Shown: positions 30,626 to 41,757 of the stretch, piece by piece
How positions within the stretch are numbered: the first letter of the stretch is position 1
How the letters are laid out: each line of letters begins with the position of its first letter
Assembly (NCBI RefSeq): GCF_001269985.1
Contig: NZ_BBZB01000001.1
Span: 1 to 64,000 of the forward strand
Direction: 5' to 3'
Length of the DNA: 64,000 nucleotides
DNA from: Pseudoalteromonas sp. '520P1 No. 423'
GTDB taxonomy: Bacteria; Pseudomonadota; Gammaproteobacteria; Enterobacterales; Alteromonadaceae
The notes under the pieces: model-generated
What the model was told of the DNA's origin: nothing
Seen by the model: only the letters and a program-made list of their open reading frames with translations
Database searches by the model: none
Made by a program: the position numbers and the translations under genes

Positions 30626-33304
30626 TTAATTTATTTGAGTAATTCGGCTCTTGGAGTTTTCATTTAAATAACTACGTAATTGCACTTTTTGGCCTTTTTT
30701 AACTTTAATTGGTGTTAAATAGGGCTGCCAGTTGCTGCCATTATCTAAACTAACCTCTATTTTAAGATATGGAATAGATGAATTAGCCTTGAGCTTACCA
30801 CTTTCAATCACACCACCTGGTACAGGTAAATATGGTGATACACCTGAAAGTAGCATTTTATTTAGCTCTTTTTTACCTAAGGCAGCAGAAAAGTAAGCCC
30901 AGTCTTGCTGTCGTTTTGCATTACTTGGGTTATCACCTTCCCAAGACGCTTTATGCCAAGCACGTTCCGCAACAGCTAAAACCCTTGGAAATAACATTTT
31001 CAAAACCTGATCTTCAGTGCGAATAGATTCTGACCAAACCTGCCCTTGCATACCTAAAATATTTTCAGGCTTTTCAAGTTTAGGCAATGAACGCCCTACT
31101 AAAGCCTCGAGGTTATCTATTACTTTACCTGAACGCGTAAAATCAGCATTGGCATAAACATTATCAGGCATATAACCAAATGTTTTTTCTGTGCTTGTGT
31201 ATCTGCCAGCCCAGTAATAACCACGCTCTTCAGGATGAGCTTCGTATGGGTGGTCAAAATACAAATGTGTACCATGTGATAGTACAACTTGATAATCATT
31301 GTTTGCTAAACGATATGCTCTGTCTGCAACGCCCCACTCCCAAATATTATCCCAAACATTCGCGGTAAACACTTCACTTGGTAGTTCTTTACGATTAAAG
31401 GTATTTAATGTGTCGTACATTAAACCATCTTCCCAAGCACCTGGTGAAATCCCTCTTGCATTAAGGAGTTCTGCGACACGTTTTGTAAAGTAAGGCTTCA
31501 AGTCAGCTACGCCAGAAACACCATTTCCTGGTTTATCAAATAATGCCTGACATACAGGAGAGCCAGTCCAAGAGCCTTTACCTACTTCATCACCACCAAA
31601 GTGCAGATTTGTTAAACGTACACCTGCTTCCCTGTACATTTGTTGTAATTCATAAGTAACTTTATCGATAAATTGATAACTTGAATCCATACAAACATTT
31701 ACTGAATTGTCTTTATAGTTCTGAACTGTATTATAAAATGAGGTATCTGCTGGATCGCTTAACAAATAAGCTTTAGCTTGCAGGTTTTGAATAGTTTTAA
31801 CTTCAGTATCGGTTTTTAAAATCCCAGCTTGATTAAGTAATTGCCCTACACTTTGTTTTTTATCTTTAGCGATAAGCTTATTGTAACGCGCTTCCATTGA
31901 TTTTATGGCAGCTCTTGCGTGACCCGGTGATTCAACCTCTGGAATAATTTGAATGTGACGAGCAGCAGCAAATTTTAACAACTCAACAAAGTCAGTTCTT
32001 GTCATAAAACCATTGCCTGAGCCAGATTTAAATGGACCAGTACCTAATTGTGTTAATAAACATGTTTGCTCTTTTAAATCAAAACAACGATGTGCGCCTA
32101 TTTCAGTTAATTCAGGTAAGTCAGGGATCTCTAAGCGCCAACCTTCATCATCTGAAAAATGCCAATGCAATTTATTTAATTTATAGCGCCCCATTTGCTC
32201 AACAAGTTTGAACATAGCCTCTTTGCCATGATAGTTTCTTGCATTATCATAATGCATACCACGCCATTCATATCTTGGGCTATCCGTTATTTCAACTCTA
32301 GGTAGAGTCACTTCTTTTTTACTACCGGCAGGGGCCAACGCAAGCAAGGTTTGCATACCATAAAACACACCGGCATTATCGCTACCTATAATTTCAATTT
32401 TATTATCATCAACTTCCAATTGATAACTTGCAGCTTTACCTTTATTGACCGAGTCATCAATTACAATATTGATTAATGGCTGTTTTGAAGTTGGAATATG
32501 ATTAGGCTCTGCTTGCAATTCTAATTTGTAGTATTTTTTAAAATCAGCTAAAAATACTTTAATTTCAGATGTTGCACCACCGCTATAACGTATTTGCCAG
32601 TTATCATTTAATACTGTTTCACCACGATTAAAATCAACATCTTGTGGCATTGGGATCACACGTTTTAACGCATCTGATTCTGATATGTCATTTTTAGCCA
32701 CTTTAGTGTTATGGATATAACGATTTTCTGCATTTGCAATCTGAGTTAAATCCATTTCTGGTGAATTAAATTTTTTAATTTGGTTTTCACGAACTATGGG
32801 TTTAACAAATTGGCTAAAATCTTCAGTATCTGTATTTGAAAAAATCACTGGCGCGCCATTATTGGCAACCATAAATGAGCGAGGCATAAAGTCAGAATAA
32901 GCAGCTATCCAAGCTGCACCTTTAAATGTTAACTCTAAAGTGCTGCCAGATTTTAAACCTTTAAAATCGGAAGTCGGCACTAAACGGTGTAAATCACCAT
33001 TCACATGCTCAAATTGTAGCCCTTGATCTATTTGAGAATCGATTTTTCTAATTGAATGAAAGTATACCTGCCAGTCACTGCTACCTGCAGGTAAGTCTAT
33101 ATCTGACTTATTATCAAAGCTTAGATTACCTTCAAAACTATTTGATGCGTATTTAAAGTTATCACTGACGCCAAACTTTAACTGTGTTTTTTGAGTGAAC
33201 TTTTCTACTGAATCTTGTGAAACACCTGCAATTGCGAACATTGGTATTGAACATATTAAACTCGCACTAATACCACAAAGCATGCTCTTATTGAACCGCA
33301 TCAA
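30626..33304 (-). CDS. Beta-N-acetylhexosaminidase (chitobiase), GH20
   Basis: This 892-residue enzyme cleaves chitobiose and chito-oligosaccharides to GlcNAc. The signal sequence covers about residues 1-27. An N-terminal carbohydrate-binding CHB_HEX-type domain (about 35-190), a GH20b domain (about 230-345), the GH20 barrel (from about 347, PRYEWRGMHYDNARNYHG) and a C-terminal beta domain (IEVSLDNGSNWQPY) follow the architecture of Vibrio and Serratia chitobiases. The catalytic Asp-Glu pair is in LHFGGDEVGKGSW. Its operator matches that of nagP, so the cleaved sugar is probably imported by that transporter. Periplasmic or outer-membrane location is inferred from the signal sequence. Confidence 0.93.
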   Translation of the reverse strand: MMRFNKSMLCGISASLICSIPMFAIAGVSQDSVEKFTQKTQLKFGVSDNFKYASNSFEGNLSFDNKSDIDLPAGSSDWQVYFHSIRKIDSQIDQGLQFEHVNGDLHRLVPTSDFKGLKSGSTLELTFKGAAWIAAYSDFMPRSFMVANNGAPVIFSNTDTEDFSQFVKPIVRENQIKKFNSPEMDLTQIANAENRYIHNTKVAKNDISESDALKRVIPMPQDVDFNRGETVLNDNWQIRYSGGATSEIKVFLADFKKYYKLELQAEPNHIPTSKQPLINIVIDDSVNKGKAASYQLEVDDNKIEIIGSDNAGVFYGMQTLLALAPAGSKKEVTLPRVEITDSPRYEWRGMHYDNARNYHGKEAMFKLVEQMGRYKLNKLHWHFSDDEGWRLEIPDLPELTEIGAHRCFDLKEQTCLLTQLGTGPFKSGSGNGFMTRTDFVELLKFAAARHIQIIPEVESPGHARAAIKSMEARYNKLIAKDKKQSVGQLLNQAGILKTDTEVKTIQNLQAKAYLLSDPADTSFYNTVQNYKDNSVNVCMDSSYQFIDKVTYELQQMYREAGVRLTNLHFGGDEVGKGSWTGSPVCQALFDKPGNGVSGVADLKPYFTKRVAELLNARGISPGAWEDGLMYDTLNTFNRKELPSEVFTANVWDNIWEWGVADRAYRLANNDYQVVLSHGTHLYFDHPYEAHPEERGYYWAGRYTSTEKTFGYMPDNVYANADFTRSGKVIDNLEALVGRSLPKLEKPENILGMQGQVWSESIRTEDQVLKMLFPRVLAVAERAWHKASWEGDNPSNAKRQQDWAYFSAALGKKELNKMLLSGVSPYLPVPGGVIESGKLKANSSIPYLKIEVSLDNGSNWQPYLTPIKVKKGQKVQLRSYLNENSKSRITQIN

Positions 33305-33416
33305 AAATCTCCTTTATTCGTTTTAGATATCAATATTAATTTAGTTATTAGACTTTAGTACTGAATAACTCAAATTATTTCTAACAAATCATATGAACTC
33401 ATTGAAAATATATACT

Positions 33417-33458
33417 ATGGAAATTAAAAATGACAGCGTTATCATTTTTAATTTCCAT
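33417..33458. promoter_or_regulatory. 42-bp palindrome containing a NagR-like operator, upstream of the hexosaminidase gene
   Basis: Arms 33417-33433 and 33442-33458 are perfect 17-bp complements around CAGCGTTA. The core ATGACAGCGTTATCAT (33430-33445) is the same operator as upstream of nagP. It begins 113 bases before the hexosaminidase start. As RNA it would also form a strong hairpin between mutT and this gene. Confidence 0.75.
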
Positions 33459-33552
33459 GGTCTTATTTATCTAATTACACATTCAACTCAGCCTTTTAGG
33501 CAAAGAATTTAGAAAATACTTCAGGGTTTACGATGCTAATTTCCTATTATTA

Positions 33553-33954
33553 CTAAATATGATTTAGCTTTAATAGTTTCTCAACAATCACTTTATTTGC
33601 CTCAGGGAATTCATATTTATTTAAATCTTGAATTTCAACCCAACAAGACTCCTGTCCTTCATGGCCAACAGCTTCGCCTTTAAAGTTCTCAACTAAGTGG
33701 ATATCTAAATAAACTGATTTATCAGGATAATCATGATGAATTTGATGAAAAGCCTCACTCGATACGACTTCGATATTAATTTCTTCTTTTAGCTCTCGTG
33801 CTAAAGCTTGTGTTACAGTTTCTCCAACTTCAACTTTACCACCTGGAAATTCCCACTTATTACCTTGATGCTGCTTTGCGGAACGTTTACATATAAATAT
33901 TTTTGATTGTTGCTTAATGATGCCCACGGCTACATGTACAATTTTTTGAGTCAT
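33553..33954 (-). CDS. mutT: 8-oxo-dGTP diphosphatase MutT
   Basis: This Nudix hydrolase removes 8-oxo-dGTP from the nucleotide pool and so prevents A:T to C:G transversions. The 133-residue protein has the Nudix box from G39 (GGKVEVGETVTQALARELKEE to residue 58). The glycine usual after EE-V is asparagine (N60). The substrate-contact segment NKWEFPGGKVE matches E. coli MutT (129 residues). It lies downstream of secA as in E. coli (secA-mutT), though a terminator separates the two. Confidence 0.92.
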   Translation of the reverse strand: MTQKIVHVAVGIIKQQSKIFICKRSAKQHQGNKWEFPGGKVEVGETVTQALARELKEEINIEVVSSEAFHQIHHDYPDKSVYLDIHLVENFKGEAVGHEGQESCWVEIQDLNKYEFPEANKVIVEKLLKLNHI

Positions 33955-33995
33955 TTTATAATCTTTTATATTAGGAACTGTTAATCAATAAGTAC

Positions 33996-34022
33996 AAAAA
34001 AAGCGACCTAAGTCGCTTTTTA
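33996..34022 (-). terminator. Terminator of secA
   Basis: AGCGAC (34002-34007) pairs with GTCGCT (34012-34017), flanked by A and T runs. It lies between secA and mutT. Confidence 0.85.
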
Positions 34023-34040
34023 CATCAGTATCATTTTAAA

Positions 34041-36746
34041 TTATGACAATTTACCATGACACTGTTTATATTTTTTACCTGAGCCACACGGACAAGGATC
34101 ATTACGACCCACTTTTGGTGCTGTGCGTGTCATAGTTGCAGCTTCTGGCGCTTCTCCGCCAACATGCTCAGCTTCTTGATGTTGATATTGGTGTTCAGTA
34201 TTTTCAGATGCACGATGTTGCGCTTCAACAGTTTCTACATCTTCTTCAGCACGCACTTGTACTTTACTTAAAATACCCACAACATCTACTTTTAAGTTTT
34301 CTAACATTTCTGTAAATAACTCAAAAGACTCTCGTTTGTATTCTTGCTTAGGATTCTTTTGCGCGTAACCACGTAAATGAATACCTTGACGTAAATGATC
34401 CATCGCAGCTAAGTGATCTTTCCAATGCTGATCTAAGCTTTGAAGCATAATGGCTTTTTCAAATTGACGTAATACAGACTCGCCAACCATTTCTTCTTTT
34501 TGCTTATAAGATTCAGAAACAGATTCTTCGATACGCTCTCTTAACGTTTCTTCGAATAACTTATTATCTTCATCTAACCAAGTTTGAATTGGTAATTCAA
34601 TTAAGAAATCAGCTTGTAGACGCTCTTCTAGCCCTTTAATATCCCACATTTCAGCAAGTGATTGTGGCGGAATAAACTGATCTATCGTTGCATTCAAGAC
34701 ATCGCCACGGATAGCTGTGATAGTTTCAGAGATATCACCTTCTTCCAATAATTCATTACGTTGTGCGTATACAACATTACGTTGATCATTAGCAACATCA
34801 TCAAATTCTAATAACTGCTTACGAATATCAAAGTTACGCGCTTCTACTTTACGCTGTGCATTTTCAATTGCACGGCTTACCCAAGGATGCTCAATAGCTT
34901 CGCCTTTTTCCATACCAAGCTTACGCATCATGTTAGTCATGCGCTCACCAGCAAAAATACGCATTAGCGCATCGTCCATTGAAAGATAGAAGCGACTTGA
35001 ACCCGCATCACCTTGACGACCAGCACGACCACGTAATTGGTTATCAATACGACGAGATTCATGACGCTCAGTTGAGATAATATGTAAACCACCAGCAGCG
35101 ATCACTTCATCATGCGTTACTTGCCAATCAGCTTTAATTTTAGCGATTTGCTCATCTGTTGGTGAATCTAGTTTAGCCACTTGTGCTTGCCAGTTACCAC
35201 CTAATACGATATCCGTACCACGACCAGCCATATTTGTTGCAATTGTTACTTTGCCAGGTAAACCTGCATCAGCAACGATATCTGCTTCTTGAGCATGGAA
35301 TTTAGCATTTAATACGCTGTGTTGAATTTTTTCTTTCTTTAAGAACTGAGATAAATACTCTGAACTTTCGATAGAAATTGTACCAACTAAAACAGGTTGT
35401 CCACGCTTTTGACAATCAAGTACATCCACTAAAATAGCGTCGTATTTTTCTTCTTGTGTTAAATAAACTAAATCAGCGCGATCATCACGGATCATAGGTT
35501 TATTTGTTGGTGTAACTACTGTATCTAGTCCATAAATTTGTTGGAATTCGAATGCTTCAGTATCAGCTGTACCTGTCATACCTGCAAGCGTTTCGTATAT
35601 ACGGAAATAATTCTGGAAAGTGATTGATGCTAAAGTTTGGTTTTCATTTTGAATGTTAACCCCTTCTTTAGCTTCTACTGCTTGATGTAACCCTTCAGAC
35701 CAACGACGACCTTCCATCGTACGACCTGTATGTTCATCAACAATAATTACTTCATTATCTTTTACAACGTAATCAACATCTTTTTGATACAGTTTATTTG
35801 CGCGTAAACCAGCATAGATATGACTTAACAATGTGATATTACCAGCTGAGTAAAGTGAATCACCTTCTTCAATCAAACCATGATTTTGTAAAAGTTCTTC
35901 AACTTTAACTTGGCCACGCTCTGTTAAATGAATTTGTTTACCTTTTTCATCTATCGTGTAATCGCCATCACCTTCAACACCTTCTTCATCTTCTTTTTCT
36001 TGCTGAACAAGCTCAGGGATCAATAAGTTAATTTTAGCGTAAAGCTCAGAACTATCTTCAGCAGGGCCAGAGATAATTAGCGGTGTTCTTGCTTCATCTA
36101 TTAAGATTGAATCTACTTCATCTATTAATGCATAGTTTAATGGACGTTGTGCACGTTCTTCTGGAGAAAACGCCATATTGTCACGTAGGTAATCAAAACC
36201 AAACTCGTTATTTGTACCGTAAGTGATATCAGCTTGATAAGCTGCTTGTTTGTCTTGTGGTGCTAAACCCGCAATATTACAACCAACACTTAAACCTAAA
36301 AATTCAAATAATGGACGGTTTGTCTCAGAGTCACGCTGAGCTAGGTAGTCATTCACAGTAATAACATGAACACCTTTACCTGATAAACCATTTAAGTAAG
36401 CTGGTAATGTTGCAGTTAAAGTTTTACCTTCACCTGTACGCATTTCAGCAATACGACCTTGATGTAAGATCATCCCGCCTATCATTTGCACATCAAAGTG
36501 ACGCATATTAAATACACGTTTTGATGCTTCACGTACTGTTGCAAATGCTTCAGACAAAATATCGTCAAGCGTTTCACCTGCTTCTAAACGCTTGCGAAAT
36601 TCAGCTGTTTTCGCTTGTAATTCTTCGTCAGTTAATGCTTCAAACTTTTCTTCGTATTGATTGATTACTGCGACCGTTTTTTTTAAGTTTTTAATGGTGC
36701 GATCATTGCGACTACCAAAAAGCTTGGTAAATATTTTAGATATCAT
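34041..36746 (-). CDS. secA: Preprotein translocase ATPase SecA
   Basis: This motor drives proteins through SecYEG. It contains Walker [20 protein letters not shown], a DEAD-box-like [19 protein letters not shown], the [19 protein letters not shown] segment, the second nucleotide-binding motif [14 protein letters not shown], and a C-terminal zinc-binding [14 protein letters not shown] that binds SecB. The open frame extends to a TTG at 36776, but the ATG at 36746 ([20 protein letters not shown]) aligns with E. coli [17 protein letters not shown] and gives 901 residues, exactly the E. coli length. It is divergent from dciA. Confidence 0.97.
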   Translation of the reverse strand: MISKIFTKLFGSRNDRTIKNLKKTVAVINQYEEKFEALTDEELQAKTAEFRKRLEAGETLDDILSEAFATVREASKRVFNMRHFDVQMIGGMILHQGRIAEMRTGEGKTLTATLPAYLNGLSGKGVHVITVNDYLAQRDSETNRPLFEFLGLSVGCNIAGLAPQDKQAAYQADITYGTNNEFGFDYLRDNMAFSPEERAQRPLNYALIDEVDSILIDEARTPLIISGPAEDSSELYAKINLLIPELVQQEKEDEEGVEGDGDYTIDEKGKQIHLTERGQVKVEELLQNHGLIEEGDSLYSAGNITLLSHIYAGLRANKLYQKDVDYVVKDNEVIIVDEHTGRTMEGRRWSEGLHQAVEAKEGVNIQNENQTLASITFQNYFRIYETLAGMTGTADTEAFEFQQIYGLDTVVTPTNKPMIRDDRADLVYLTQEEKYDAILVDVLDCQKRGQPVLVGTISIESSEYLSQFLKKEKIQHSVLNAKFHAQEADIVADAGLPGKVTIATNMAGRGTDIVLGGNWQAQVAKLDSPTDEQIAKIKADWQVTHDEVIAAGGLHIISTERHESRRIDNQLRGRAGRQGDAGSSRFYLSMDDALMRIFAGERMTNMMRKLGMEKGEAIEHPWVSRAIENAQRKVEARNFDIRKQLLEFDDVANDQRNVVYAQRNELLEEGDISETITAIRGDVLNATIDQFIPPQSLAEMWDIKGLEERLQADFLIELPIQTWLDEDNKLFEETLRERIEESVSESYKQKEEMVGESVLRQFEKAIMLQSLDQHWKDHLAAMDHLRQGIHLRGYAQKNPKQEYKRESFELFTEMLENLKVDVVGILSKVQVRAEEDVETVEAQHRASENTEHQYQHQEAEHVGGEAPEAATMTRTAPKVGRNDPCPCGSGKKYKQCHGKLS

Positions 36747-36900
36747 GATAAAACCGTTACTACCCTTTGATTTCAATTAATTGACGAACTGTTAACTATA
36801 TGGAGATACAATAACCTAATTTCAAGTAGGTAATTTTTATACGCCAAACTTATATTGAGGGTATAATAAAAGTAATCGCACGCTAATACTAATGTTATTT

Positions 36901-37377
36901 ATGGCAAAAGACAGATACGCACCAAAAACACTTGATGATTTAATGGCAGGCATGTCAAACAAGCTCTCTTCTTATGCCGGTAAAAGCCAAAAACTCGCTC
37001 ATTTTCAAGCTTTATTTGAGCAATCAATCAGTGCGCCTATGGCTAAAAAATGTCGTGTAAGTAATTATCGTGATGCCATTATGGTAATAGAAACCGACTC
37101 TGCAGCCGTTGCTATGCGCCTAAACTATATGAAAATGTCTATTTTATCGGACCTACGTAAAAATGGCTTACCTGAACTTTCACAAATTAAGGTACAAACT
37201 AATCCACAAGCCTTCACAAATAGAACAACACCTTCGAGTCAAAAAGAAAATAATTCTCAGAAAAAAGATTTAGTATTAAGCGAAGATACCGCAAATTCAT
37301 TATTAGAAGTTGCAAAAAGCGCCCCGCCTTCTCTCAGAGAAAAATTAGAGAGATTGGCAAAACATAGTAAAAAGTAA
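36901..37377 (+). CDS. dciA: DciA (DUF721) DnaB helicase loader/operator
   Basis: This 158-residue protein, counting from the ATG of MAKDRYAPKTLDDLM, has an N-terminal DUF721 domain (about 10-110; LDDLM, KLAHFQALFEQSI, ESDSAAVAMRLNY-like pattern) and a lysine-rich disordered tail. DciA is the ancestral bacterial DnaB-interacting protein found in genomes that lack DnaC/DnaI. Divergence from secA is conserved in Vibrio, Shewanella and Pseudoalteromonas. An upstream in-frame ATG at 36892 would add three residues. Its likely partner, dnaB, is also in this window. Confidence 0.88.
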   Translation: MAKDRYAPKTLDDLMAGMSNKLSSYAGKSQKLAHFQALFEQSISAPMAKKCRVSNYRDAIMVIETDSAAVAMRLNYMKMSILSDLRKNGLPELSQIKVQTNPQAFTNRTTPSSQKENNSQKKDLVLSEDTANSLLEVAKSAPPSLREKLERLAKHSKK

Positions 37378-37473
37378 TTCAAGCATAGAGAATTTACACA
37401 TATTATTCATTATATAAAAAATACGGGACTTATCGACAATTGCTCCTGCATTACTCTAAACAACATACGGGGC

Positions 37474-37546
37474 TGAATTCCCGCCTACATTCGAGTTTGT
37501 ATCTTAGCTTAATACTTTAATGACTTGTAGGCGTTAATTTATCCGC
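37474..37546. repeat. Inverted pair of degenerate REP-like elements
   Basis: GGGGCTGAATTCCCGCCTAC (about 37479-37498) matches the reverse complement of the terminal part of the 84-bp repeat at about 16 of 21 positions. TTGTAGGCGTTAATTTATCC (from 37525) matches it in forward orientation less well. They form a head-to-head pair between the convergent dciA and purL genes. Confidence 0.55.
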
Positions 37547-37553
37547 GCAAACA

Positions 37554-37582
37554 AAAAGGCCACTTTTAAAAAGTGACCCTTC
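37554..37582 (-). terminator. Terminator of purL
   Basis: On the minus strand GGTCACTTTT pairs with AAAAGTGGCC, followed by TTTTTG. It lies 25-50 bases past the stop. Confidence 0.8.
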
Positions 37583-37606
37583 TCTAATGATTCATTCTAA
37601 AGTGAA

Positions 37607-40600
37607 TTAACCGATATGCTTACGTGCGTTGCGGAACATACGCATCCACGGGCTATCCTCTTTCCACTCATCTGGGTGCCAAGAGTTAGCAACTGTGCGG
37701 AATACTCGTTCTGGATGCGGCATCATTACTGTTGAACGACCATCTGTACTTGTAATAGCCGTAATACCTTCAGGCGAACCATTTGGGTTATTTGGATATT
37801 GCATAGTAGGCTGACCATAGTTATCAACGTATTGTGCTGCCACTGTACCACTCGCTAATGCTGCTTTAACTGCATCACCGTTAGCAAACTCAGCATGACC
37901 TTCACCATGAGATACAGCAATTGGCATACGAGAACCAGCCATTCCTGAGAAGAATGCAGATGGATTTTCTTGAATTTCAACTAAACTGAAACGCGCTTCA
38001 AAACGCTCTGATTTATTAGTTACAAAACGTGGCCAATGTTCAGTACCTGGGATTAACTCTTTCAATGTTGAAAGCATTTGACAACCGTTACATACACCTA
38101 GTGATAAAGTGTCTTGACGGTTAAAGAATGTTTCAAACTCACCACGTGCGCGGTCATTGAATAAAATTGACTTAGCCCAACCTTCACCAGCACCTAATAC
38201 GTCACCGTAAGAGAAACCACCACAAGCAACTAAGCCTTTAAATTCTTCTAAAGATAAACGACCTTCTAAAATATCACTCATATGAACGTCTACAGCAGCA
38301 AAACCAGCACGGTTAAATGCAGCAGCCATTTCCACATGAGAGTTAACACCTTGCTCACGCAAGATAGCCATCTTAGGCGCGGCACCTTTTAGAATAAATG
38401 GCGCAGCCACATCTTCATTTAAATCAAAAGAAAGCTTAGTATTTAAACCTGGATCTTTAGCATCAGCCTTTGCTTCATGTTCTTGCTTAGCACAATCAGG
38501 GTTATCACGTAGAGATTGCATTTGGTAAGTTGTTTCAGCCCACATAGTACGGTATTGCGTACGTGTATTTTCTAATACAACTTCACCATTACGAGTAAAG
38601 CTAATCGCATCAGAATCGTTTAATGAACCAATTTCATGAGTCATTGAAGCTAAACCGTTCGCAGCTAACACTTCAAGTATTGCAGCTTTATCAGCATCAC
38701 GAACTTGAATGACACCACCTAGCTCTTCGTGGAATAATACTTCAATATCAGAGCCAGTTAATGAATCTAAATTAACAGATACACCAGTATGACCAGCAAA
38801 CGCCATTTCAGTTACAGTAGTGAATAAACCACCGTCTGAAATATCGTGATAAGCTAATAATTTTTCGTCAGCTACAAGCGACTGCATAGCTTCATAGAAG
38901 CCTTTTAATACTGCTGGGCTATCAACGTCTGGCGTTGTTTCACCTAATTGCTTATAAACTTGTGCTAGTGATGACGCACCTAAACGATTTTGGCCTGCAC
39001 CTAAATCAATTAAGATTAGTGATGAGTTACCTTTATCTGAGCGAAGCTCAGGAGTTACTGTTTTACGTACATCTTCAACACGACCAAATGCAGTGATGAT
39101 AAGCGATAATGGAGAAGTTACAGACTTATCTTCGCCAGCTTCATCCCATTGCGTTTTCATCGACATTGAATCTTTACCTACTGGGATAGTTAATCCAAGT
39201 GCAGGACATAATTCTTCACCGACCGCTTTAACTGCTTCGTAAAGACCAGCATCTTCACCAGGGTGACCTGCTGCGGCCATCCAGTTAGCTGAAAGTTTAA
39301 TGTTTTCTAAACTACCGATATTTGTACCAGCAATATTAGTTAATGACTCGGCCACAGCCAAACGCGCAGAAGCACCGTAGTTAAGTAATGCAGCAGGTGT
39401 ACGCTCACCTAGCGACATCGCTTCACCATGGTAAGTATCAAATGCAGCAGCTGTTACAGCACAATCCGCTACTGGTATTTGCCAAGGACCAACCATTTGG
39501 TCACGTGCCACTAAACCAGTAACTGAACGGTCACCAATGGTAATTAGGAAAGTTTTTTCTGCGATAGCTGGTAAACGTAATAAACGTGCAGCAGCATCTT
39601 CAACTGTAATGTCGTCAAAGTTAAATGCTTCACCACTCGCTGTTTGTGTTTTTACATCACGGTGCATTTTAGGTGCTTTACCTAATAATACATCTAGAGG
39701 TAAATCAACAGGGTTGTTATCAAAGTGAGTATCAGCAACTGTTAACTGTAGCTCTTCTGTCGCTTCACCAATCACAGCGTATTCAGCACGTTCACGCTTA
39801 CAAATCTCTTCAAATTTAGCTAAATTCTCAGGCGCAACCGCCATTACATAACGTTCTTGAGATTCATTACACCAAATTTCATGTGGTGCCATACCTGGTT
39901 CATCATTTGGTACGTCACGAAGTTGGAAAATACCACCTCGACCACCATCATTTACTAATTCAGGGAATGCATTTGATAAACCACCAGCACCTACATCATG
40001 GATGAAAGCAATTGGGTTTTCGTCACCTAGCTGCCAACATTTATCAATAACTTCCTGACAACGACGTTCCATTTCAGGATTTTCACGTTGCACAGATGCA
40101 AAGTCTAAGTTTTCGCTAGACTGACCTGATGCCATTGAAGATGCAGCACCACCGCCTAAACCTATATTCATTGCTGGGCCACCTAAAGCAATTAGCTTAG
40201 CGCCTACAGGAATATCACCTTTTTGTACGTGATCTGTACGAATATTACCTAAACCACCTGCAAGCATAATAGGCTTGTGGTAACCACGTACTTCTTCGCC
40301 ATTATGGCTATTTACCTTTTCTTCGTAAGTACGGAAGTAACCTAATAGGTTAGGACGACCAAATTCATTATTAAATGCTGCGCCACCTAATGGACCTTCA
40401 GTCATAACATCTAATGCATTTACAATTCGACCAGGTTTACCAAAGTCAGTTTCCCAAGGTTGTTCAAAACCAGGAATGCGTAAATTAGATACTGTAAAAC
40501 CAACTAAACCTGCTTTTGGCTTAGAACCACGACCGGTGGCACCTTCATCACGAATTTCACCACCAGAACCCGTAGCTGCACCAGAGAATGGCGCAATTGC

Positions 40601-41503
40601 TGTTGGGTGATTATGCGTCTCAACTTTCATCAAGATTTCAATACCTTCTTGATGATAGCTATATTCGTTTTCATTATTTGGGAAAAAACGACCCGCTGTA
40701 GAGCCTTTCATTACTGCTGCATTATCAGAATACGCTGACAATACGTTTTCAGGGTTTTTCTCAAATGTATTTTTGATCATTTTGAACAGAGATTTCGGCT
40801 GCTCTACACCATCGATAGTCCAATCTGAATTGAAGATTTTATGACGACAATGTTCTGAGTTTGCCTGAGCAAACATAAATAATTCGATATCGTTTGGATT
40901 ACGACCAAGCTTAATGAAGTTTTCAACTAAGTAATCGATTTCATCATCCGCAAGAGCAAAGCCTTGCTCAACATTTGCAGCAGCTAATGCCTCACGACCA
41001 CCAGATAAAATATCAACTGATGACATAGGAGCCGGTTCTGCAGTTGTAAATAACTGTGCAGCATCTTCTAGCTTAGTATGTGTAGCTTCTGTCATACGAT
41101 CATGTAATAACGCCGTCACTTGTGCCAACTGCTCAGCAGTTAAATCACCTTCAACATAATATGCTGTACCACGTTCAACACGGTGAACTTGGCTTAAACC
41201 ACAGTTATTTGCAATATTAGTTGCTTTAGAAGCCCAAGGAGAAATCGTACCAGGACGCGGTGTTACTAGTACTAATGAACCAGCAGGCTCATGCTCAGCA
41301 ACAGTCGGACCGTAAGTTAATAGCTTTTGTAACTTCTCATTTTCAGCACTGTTTAACTCAGCTGTTAAGTCAGCAAAATGCATGAATTCAGCATAAACGC
41401 CAGTTACAGGTAGTTTTGCGTCTGCGCAAGTTTTTAGGATTTTTTGAACTCTAAAATCAGACAGTGCAGGTGCACCACGTAGAATCAACATAGATATTTT
41501 CAT
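37607..41503 (-). CDS. purL: Phosphoribosylformylglycinamidine synthase (large single-chain)
   Basis: This enzyme carries out step 4 of de novo purine synthesis, FGAR + Gln + ATP to FGAM. The 1298-residue length matches the gammaproteobacterial fused type (E. coli 1295). The N-terminal PurS-like domain (about 1-150), linker, two AIRS-like halves ([31 protein letters not shown]) and C-terminal class-I glutaminase domain (nucleophile in [10 protein letters not shown], later HPERVFR) are all intact. A second in-frame ATG ([10 protein letters not shown], residue 5) aligns better with the E. coli start. A TATAAT -10-like element lies about 37 bases upstream, and a heptamer tandem repeat about 150 bases upstream. 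Confidence 0.97.
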   Translation of the reverse strand: MKISMLILRGAPALSDFRVQKILKTCADAKLPVTGVYAEFMHFADLTAELNSAENEKLQKLLTYGPTVAEHEPAGSLVLVTPRPGTISPWASKATNIANNCGLSQVHRVERGTAYYVEGDLTAEQLAQVTALLHDRMTEATHTKLEDAAQLFTTAEPAPMSSVDILSGGREALAAANVEQGFALADDEIDYLVENFIKLGRNPNDIELFMFAQANSEHCRHKIFNSDWTIDGVEQPKSLFKMIKNTFEKNPENVLSAYSDNAAVMKGSTAGRFFPNNENEYSYHQEGIEILMKVETHNHPTAIAPFSGAATGSGGEIRDEGATGRGSKPKAGLVGFTVSNLRIPGFEQPWETDFGKPGRIVNALDVMTEGPLGGAAFNNEFGRPNLLGYFRTYEEKVNSHNGEEVRGYHKPIMLAGGLGNIRTDHVQKGDIPVGAKLIALGGPAMNIGLGGGAASSMASGQSSENLDFASVQRENPEMERRCQEVIDKCWQLGDENPIAFIHDVGAGGLSNAFPELVNDGGRGGIFQLRDVPNDEPGMAPHEIWCNESQERYVMAVAPENLAKFEEICKRERAEYAVIGEATEELQLTVADTHFDNNPVDLPLDVLLGKAPKMHRDVKTQTASGEAFNFDDITVEDAAARLLRLPAIAEKTFLITIGDRSVTGLVARDQMVGPWQIPVADCAVTAAAFDTYHGEAMSLGERTPAALLNYGASARLAVAESLTNIAGTNIGSLENIKLSANWMAAAGHPGEDAGLYEAVKAVGEELCPALGLTIPVGKDSMSMKTQWDEAGEDKSVTSPLSLIITAFGRVEDVRKTVTPELRSDKGNSSLILIDLGAGQNRLGASSLAQVYKQLGETTPDVDSPAVLKGFYEAMQSLVADEKLLAYHDISDGGLFTTVTEMAFAGHTGVSVNLDSLTGSDIEVLFHEELGGVIQVRDADKAAILEVLAANGLASMTHEIGSLNDSDAISFTRNGEVVLENTRTQYRTMWAETTYQMQSLRDNPDCAKQEHEAKADAKDPGLNTKLSFDLNEDVAAPFILKGAAPKMAILREQGVNSHVEMAAAFNRAGFAAVDVHMSDILEGRLSLEEFKGLVACGGFSYGDVLGAGEGWAKSILFNDRARGEFETFFNRQDTLSLGVCNGCQMLSTLKELIPGTEHWPRFVTNKSERFEARFSLVEIQENPSAFFSGMAGSRMPIAVSHGEGHAEFANGDAVKAALASGTVAAQYVDNYGQPTMQYPNNPNGSPEGITAITSTDGRSTVMMPHPERVFRTVANSWHPDEWKEDSPWMRMFRNARKHIG

Positions 41504-41650
41504 CCGGGGTTAGGAGTTGAACGATATTTTGAAGCCGCATTATAGTTGAAAATAACGTCAGGATCTAGCGAGTTTTCGGCATGAATAAAGGACTTTAACT
41601 TGTCATTTGTGACAGGAAAAATGTAACTTACTGAACTTACAATGGGATGG

Positions 41651-41695
41651 CTAGGTTCTAGGTTCTAGGTTCTAGGTTCTAGGTTCTAGGTTCTA
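41651..41695. repeat. Perfect CTAGGTT heptanucleotide tandem repeat
   Basis: There are six perfect copies of CTAGGTT plus CTA, with no interruption. It lies between the 3' end of the response regulator gene (41758) and the purL start (41503), outside any gene. Confidence 0.97.
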
Positions 41696-41757
41696 ATCAG
41701 AAGAATAGGGATATGGATGCCATTGCCCAATTAAAAAAATACTGTGACCTACATCTC

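Noticed and set aside
41651..41695. CRISPR-like or phage att repeat at the CTAGGTT array
   Set aside because: The unit is seven bases with no spacers; it is a simple tandem repeat, not a CRISPR or attachment site.
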